A stretch of 64,000 nt of DNA from CBDCYS01 sp965226245 (GTDB taxonomy: Bacteria; Acidobacteriota; Terriglobia; Bryobacterales; UBA6623): the NCBI GenBank assembly GCA_965226245.1, contig CBDDCL010000015.1, positions 4,216,001-4,280,000 of the forward strand, read 5' to 3'. The notes beneath the pieces are model-generated. The model searched no databases, was not told the DNA's origin, and saw only the letters and a program-made list of their open reading frames with translations. The position numbers and the translations under genes are program-made. Below are positions 61,419 to 64,000 of the stretch, one piece after another (position 1 is the first letter of the stretch; every line of letters starts with the position of its first letter).

Positions 61419-64000
61419 TTAGAAACTTACCTTAAGCGCGAATTGCAGGATTCGCGGTTCTCCGTCGGTGCTCGTGATCTTACCGAAATTAGGGTTGGTA
61501 AGGCTGCGGTTGGGCCGGTTCAAGTGTGTCGAGTTGAAAAGGTTAAAGGCTTCGAATCGCACCTCGAACCTGCCTGCCTCGCCAAGCGGCGCCAGCGGGA
61601 TTGTTTTCACTAGTGACATGTCGTAGTTTCCGTAGCCAGGGCCAAAGAAGGTGTTTCTTCCCAGCGTGCCGTAGGTGCCCGGAGCCGGCTGAGCGAATCG
61701 TGAGGTGTCGAAGTACCTTTCAATCCGTTGCCCTTTGCTGCCGCCGAGAACGGGGTTGCCGCTGCCGACTGAGTCGGCCCGTGAGAAGCCCGCTCCCGGA
61801 ACAAAGTTTCCTGAAGAGCGGATATCCAGGCTCCGCCCGGACATCATCGTCACGATGCCGCTAAACCTCCAATCCCCCAAGATAGCCTTACCGGGTCCGC
61901 TCTCGACGAGCGAGGGAAGATCCCAAACGTAGGACATAGTGAAGCGGTGTGGCCGGGTGTAGTCACTTTGACCGCGGGTCATGAAAAAGTTAAAGGGATT
62001 CGGAACCTGGTCTCTGCCGCCAAAGCCGTTGAACGAAACGTAATCGAGCCCCTTCGACCAGGTATAAGACGTCGAAAGCGTGAACCCGTCGCTGTAGCGC
62101 TTATCCATGGAAGCCTGCAGCGCGTGGTAGCTCGAATTGAGCCCCAGCATCCAATGAGAGATTTCCTGGAAGCCTCTGAACGAGCGACGCGCGTTGACAG
62201 TGTCCCGGTTTTCACTGAGTGAAATATTGGGATTGTAAGTGGCGGGATTCCTGTCATACTCCGTTTTCAAATGGGTAGCCTTGGTCCCCACGTACGCCAC
62301 CCGCACCAGCGTGTCTCGAACAACCTCCCGCTCGATGGTGAGGTTCCAATTCTGAACATACGGAGTGATGTACTGATTCTGAGCGACAATCGTATACAAG
62401 GGATCGGCGAACGGCGTATCCGACGCAAAGTCGGCCACGGGAAAACGATCCAGCTCCCTTATCGACCGGCCGAAGTCATCCACTCCGGCGAAGGGGTCGT
62501 CCAACAACAAACCCTTCTGAAACAGCTCCACGCTGTAGCTGAATGGAGCCACGTTGTTGGCGTCGTTGAGGATGTTGAGCGCGGGCGCATCGTAGAAAAT
62601 CGCGTAGCCGCCGCGGACGCTTGTTCGGCCGTCTCCGAGCGGATCCCAAGCAAAGCCAAAGCGGGGAGCGATATTGTTCCAATCCGGGCAGGCGCCGGCA
62701 TGGCTGATCACACTGCCGCAGGGATAGCCGTCGGGCGCCGCGTCTTGTGGATAATACAACCCCAGCGGGGCCAAGAGAAACTGCGTGGAACCGACCCCGT
62801 TTATGTGATTGTTCACATCGAAGAACTGGACGCGCTCGCGGGTGTCGCTGAAGAGTTCATAGGGCTCGTAGCGCACGCCTAACGACAGCGTGAGTCGCGG
62901 CTTCACCTTCCAGGTGTCCGATAAATAAAGAGCTATCGGCGTCACGCGCCGCTGTTCGAATTCGCCGTTGTTCTGCTGGTAGCGTGACATCAGCCCCAGC
63001 ATGAAATCGGCCCGGTCGTAGCCGGGGCTGCCGGGGCCCGTGGTGCCTCGGCCGTTAAACTCGAAGCGCCCGGCGCTGCGGAAAAACGTGTCGTTGTTAA
63101 AGTGTTTCCTGGAAACACTCGTGCCGAATGTGACAGTGTGATTTCCCTTGATCCACGTCCAGTCGTGGAGGAACTCGAAGCTGGCTCGAGTAAACGTGCC
63201 CCTATTATTCGTAGTGAAATTCACGCCGCTCTCTCGCAATGAAATGCTGGTTCCGCCGACTATGGGACCAAAGTTGTTGATGCCATGGTCGTTAATCGAT
63301 ATCGGAAAATCATTGTCAAAAACGCTCTTGATATGAGATGCAGTGAATCTGGTGGTGGTCAGCAACGTCGGACTTACAATGTAGTTCCACCCGATGTTTG
63401 CATTTTTGGTGTCTTGGTATCCCAAGCTTCGTACGGCATGAATGTTCCCGGCAGGGGACGAGAAAGGATTTTTCTGGTTGCTCTCGAAATACCGTATATT
63501 CATGCTGTGTGAATCACTGATTACGTAGTCCGCACGGCCGATGTACTGCTCGCCGTGGTCCGGCCGCGCGAAACCGAATCTCGTGAAGCCATCGGCATCC
63601 GGCAGCGGCGATTGCTTTAGTACGCTCAGCGCGGCTGGCGAAAAGCGGCTCGACGGGACGGTCTGATTCGGGAAGGGTTGATTGTTCAGCGGGTCAAAGA
63701 TCGTATCCGGGTTTGCGGAAAAGTTACCGGCCCTCTCGGCCGCCGACAACGTTTGAGCCCTGCTGCCTCCCGAGGCTCGGCGAATCTCAAGCTTCTGGAA
63801 TCCCCCGAAGACGAACAGTTTGTTCTTCACGATCGGGAAGCCCACCGTCGCCCCATATTGGTTGCGCTTCAACTGGTCTTCCTCGTGGGAAAAGAAATCC
63901 GTCGCGTTCAGCGTCGTATTGCGAACAAACCAGAAGGCACTGCCGTGCAGCTCGTTGGTGCCCGCTTTGGTGACGACATTGACGGATCCGCCGGACTTGC
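61419..64000 (-). CDS. TonB-dependent receptor, Oar-like, truncated by the window edge
   Basis: The last ~860 codons are visible; the 5' end lies beyond 64000. It reads SGGSVNVVTKAGTNELHGSAF, then FVRNTTLNATDFFS and NQYGATVGFPIVKNKLFVFGGFQ, the plug-to-barrel transition of the large Acidobacteria Oar-like receptors. Many amphipathic strands follow (FTFGTSVSRKHF-type, LSLGVRYEPYE, ISxNWNLTIEREV) and the C-terminus ends in a strand with terminal Phe (LQFALKVSF), as in outer-membrane barrels. Such proteins usually carry an N-terminal carboxypeptidase-regulatory-like domain. The ligand is unknown. It lies 39 bases upstream of the molybdoenzyme gene, in line with it. Confidence 0.92.
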   Translation of the reverse strand, partial: KSGGSVNVVTKAGTNELHGSAFWFVRNTTLNATDFFSHEEDQLKRNQYGATVGFPIVKNKLFVFGGFQKLEIRRASGGSRAQTLSAAERAGNFSANPDTIFDPLNNQPFPNQTVPSSRFSPAALSVLKQSPLPDADGFTRFGFARPDHGEQYIGRADYVISDSHSMNIRYFESNQKNPFSSPAGNIHAVRSLGYQDTKNANIGWNYIVSPTLLTTTRFTASHIKSVFDNDFPISINDHGINNFGPIVGGTSISLRESGVNFTTNNRGTFTRASFEFLHDWTWIKGNHTVTFGTSVSRKHFNNDTFFRSAGRFEFNGRGTTGPGSPGYDRADFMLGLMSRYQQNNGEFEQRRVTPIALYLSDTWKVKPRLTLSLGVRYEPYELFSDTRERVQFFDVNNHINGVGSTQFLLAPLGLYYPQDAAPDGYPCGSVISHAGACPDWNNIAPRFGFAWDPLGDGRTSVRGGYAIFYDAPALNILNDANNVAPFSYSVELFQKGLLLDDPFAGVDDFGRSIRELDRFPVADFASDTPFADPLYTIVAQNQYITPYVQNWNLTIEREVVRDTLVRVAYVGTKATHLKTEYDRNPATYNPNISLSENRDTVNARRSFRGFQEISHWMLGLNSSYHALQASMDKRYSDGFTLSTSYTWSKGLDYVSFNGFGGRDQVPNPFNFFMTRGQSDYTRPHRFTMSYVWDLPSLVESGPGKAILGDWRFSGIVTMMSGRSLDIRSSGNFVPGAGFSRADSVGSGNPVLGGSKGQRIERYFDTSRFAQPAPGTYGTLGRNTFFGPGYGNYDMSLVKTIPLAPLGEAGRFEVRFEAFNLFNSTHLNRPNRSLTNPNFGKITSTDGEPRILQFALKVSF

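Overview
The window looks like the chromosome of an Acidobacteriota bacterium, most likely of the Bryobacterales/Solibacter type. This is inferred from gene content: an Oar-like TonB-dependent outer-membrane receptor, a PVC-type HEAT-repeat cytochrome c, a PQQ dehydrogenase with a partner cytochrome, many exported TPR and PD40 proteins, phBC6A51-type HTH proteins, and a very high load of insertion sequences and small palindromic repeats. No rRNA, tRNA or CRISPR array was seen.

Layout. 1-3.1 kb: a small membrane protein, a degenerate M24 peptidase-fold enzyme and a DUF2817 peptidase-like lipoprotein. 3.1-16.6 kb: a mobile-element graveyard holding a frameshifted IS256-type element, a 188-bp MITE, a serine recombinase divergent from a ribbon-helix-helix gene, a truncated ISKra4 element with its DUF6788 gene, an intact ISNCY/IS1202-type element, an intact IS256 element, a REP-associated tyrosine transposase with its REP hairpins, an IS1634 element, a tandem duplication of a Flp pilin gene, and an IS200 remnant. 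16.6-22.2 kb: a repeat-rich non-coding stretch, an ABC exporter pair plus a secreted protein, and a broken brnT-type toxin with its antitoxin. 22.2-29.5 kb: an operon of three exported proteins of unknown function. The middle one (about 1,112 aa) is split by one IS1595 copy, and a second copy sits in the stop/start overlap before the third gene. 29.5-33.4 kb: repeats, a second toxin-antitoxin pair whose antitoxin is split by a third IS1595 copy, a DoxX protein and a phage-like HTH gene. 33.4-45.5 kb: a large M36 metalloprotease with BACON and four LamG-like domains, a DegT aminotransferase, a TPR protein, a cytochrome c/PQQ dehydrogenase pair and a sialidase-like protein. 46.4-53.0 kb: a decayed three-gene system encoding a SIR2 protein, a STAND NTPase with an RDD-type membrane tail, and a membrane-anchored receiver-domain protein. 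Two IS1595 copies, a frameshift and a deleted IS derivative have broken it. 53-64 kb: a largely co-directional minus-strand block of exported redox and outer-membrane genes (GMC oxidoreductase, PD40 protein, HEAT cytochrome c, TPR protein, sulfite-oxidase-like molybdoenzyme, TonB receptor).

Main points. The SIR2 / STAND-RDD / TM-receiver cassette at 46.4-53.0 kb is the best candidate for an unusual biological system. SIR2 NADase plus STAND sensor is the architecture of NTP-dependent conflict (anti-phage) systems. The RDD membrane tail and the third, membrane-bound response-regulator gene are not parts I know from described versions. Five copies of one 1,027-bp IS1595 element with identical transposases point to a recent burst. 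With target duplications removed, each interrupted gene can be read back to its ancestral frame. Several small repeat families (REP hairpins, a 9-nt-unit palindromic element, 75-85 bp dispersed repeats) make up most of the non-coding DNA.
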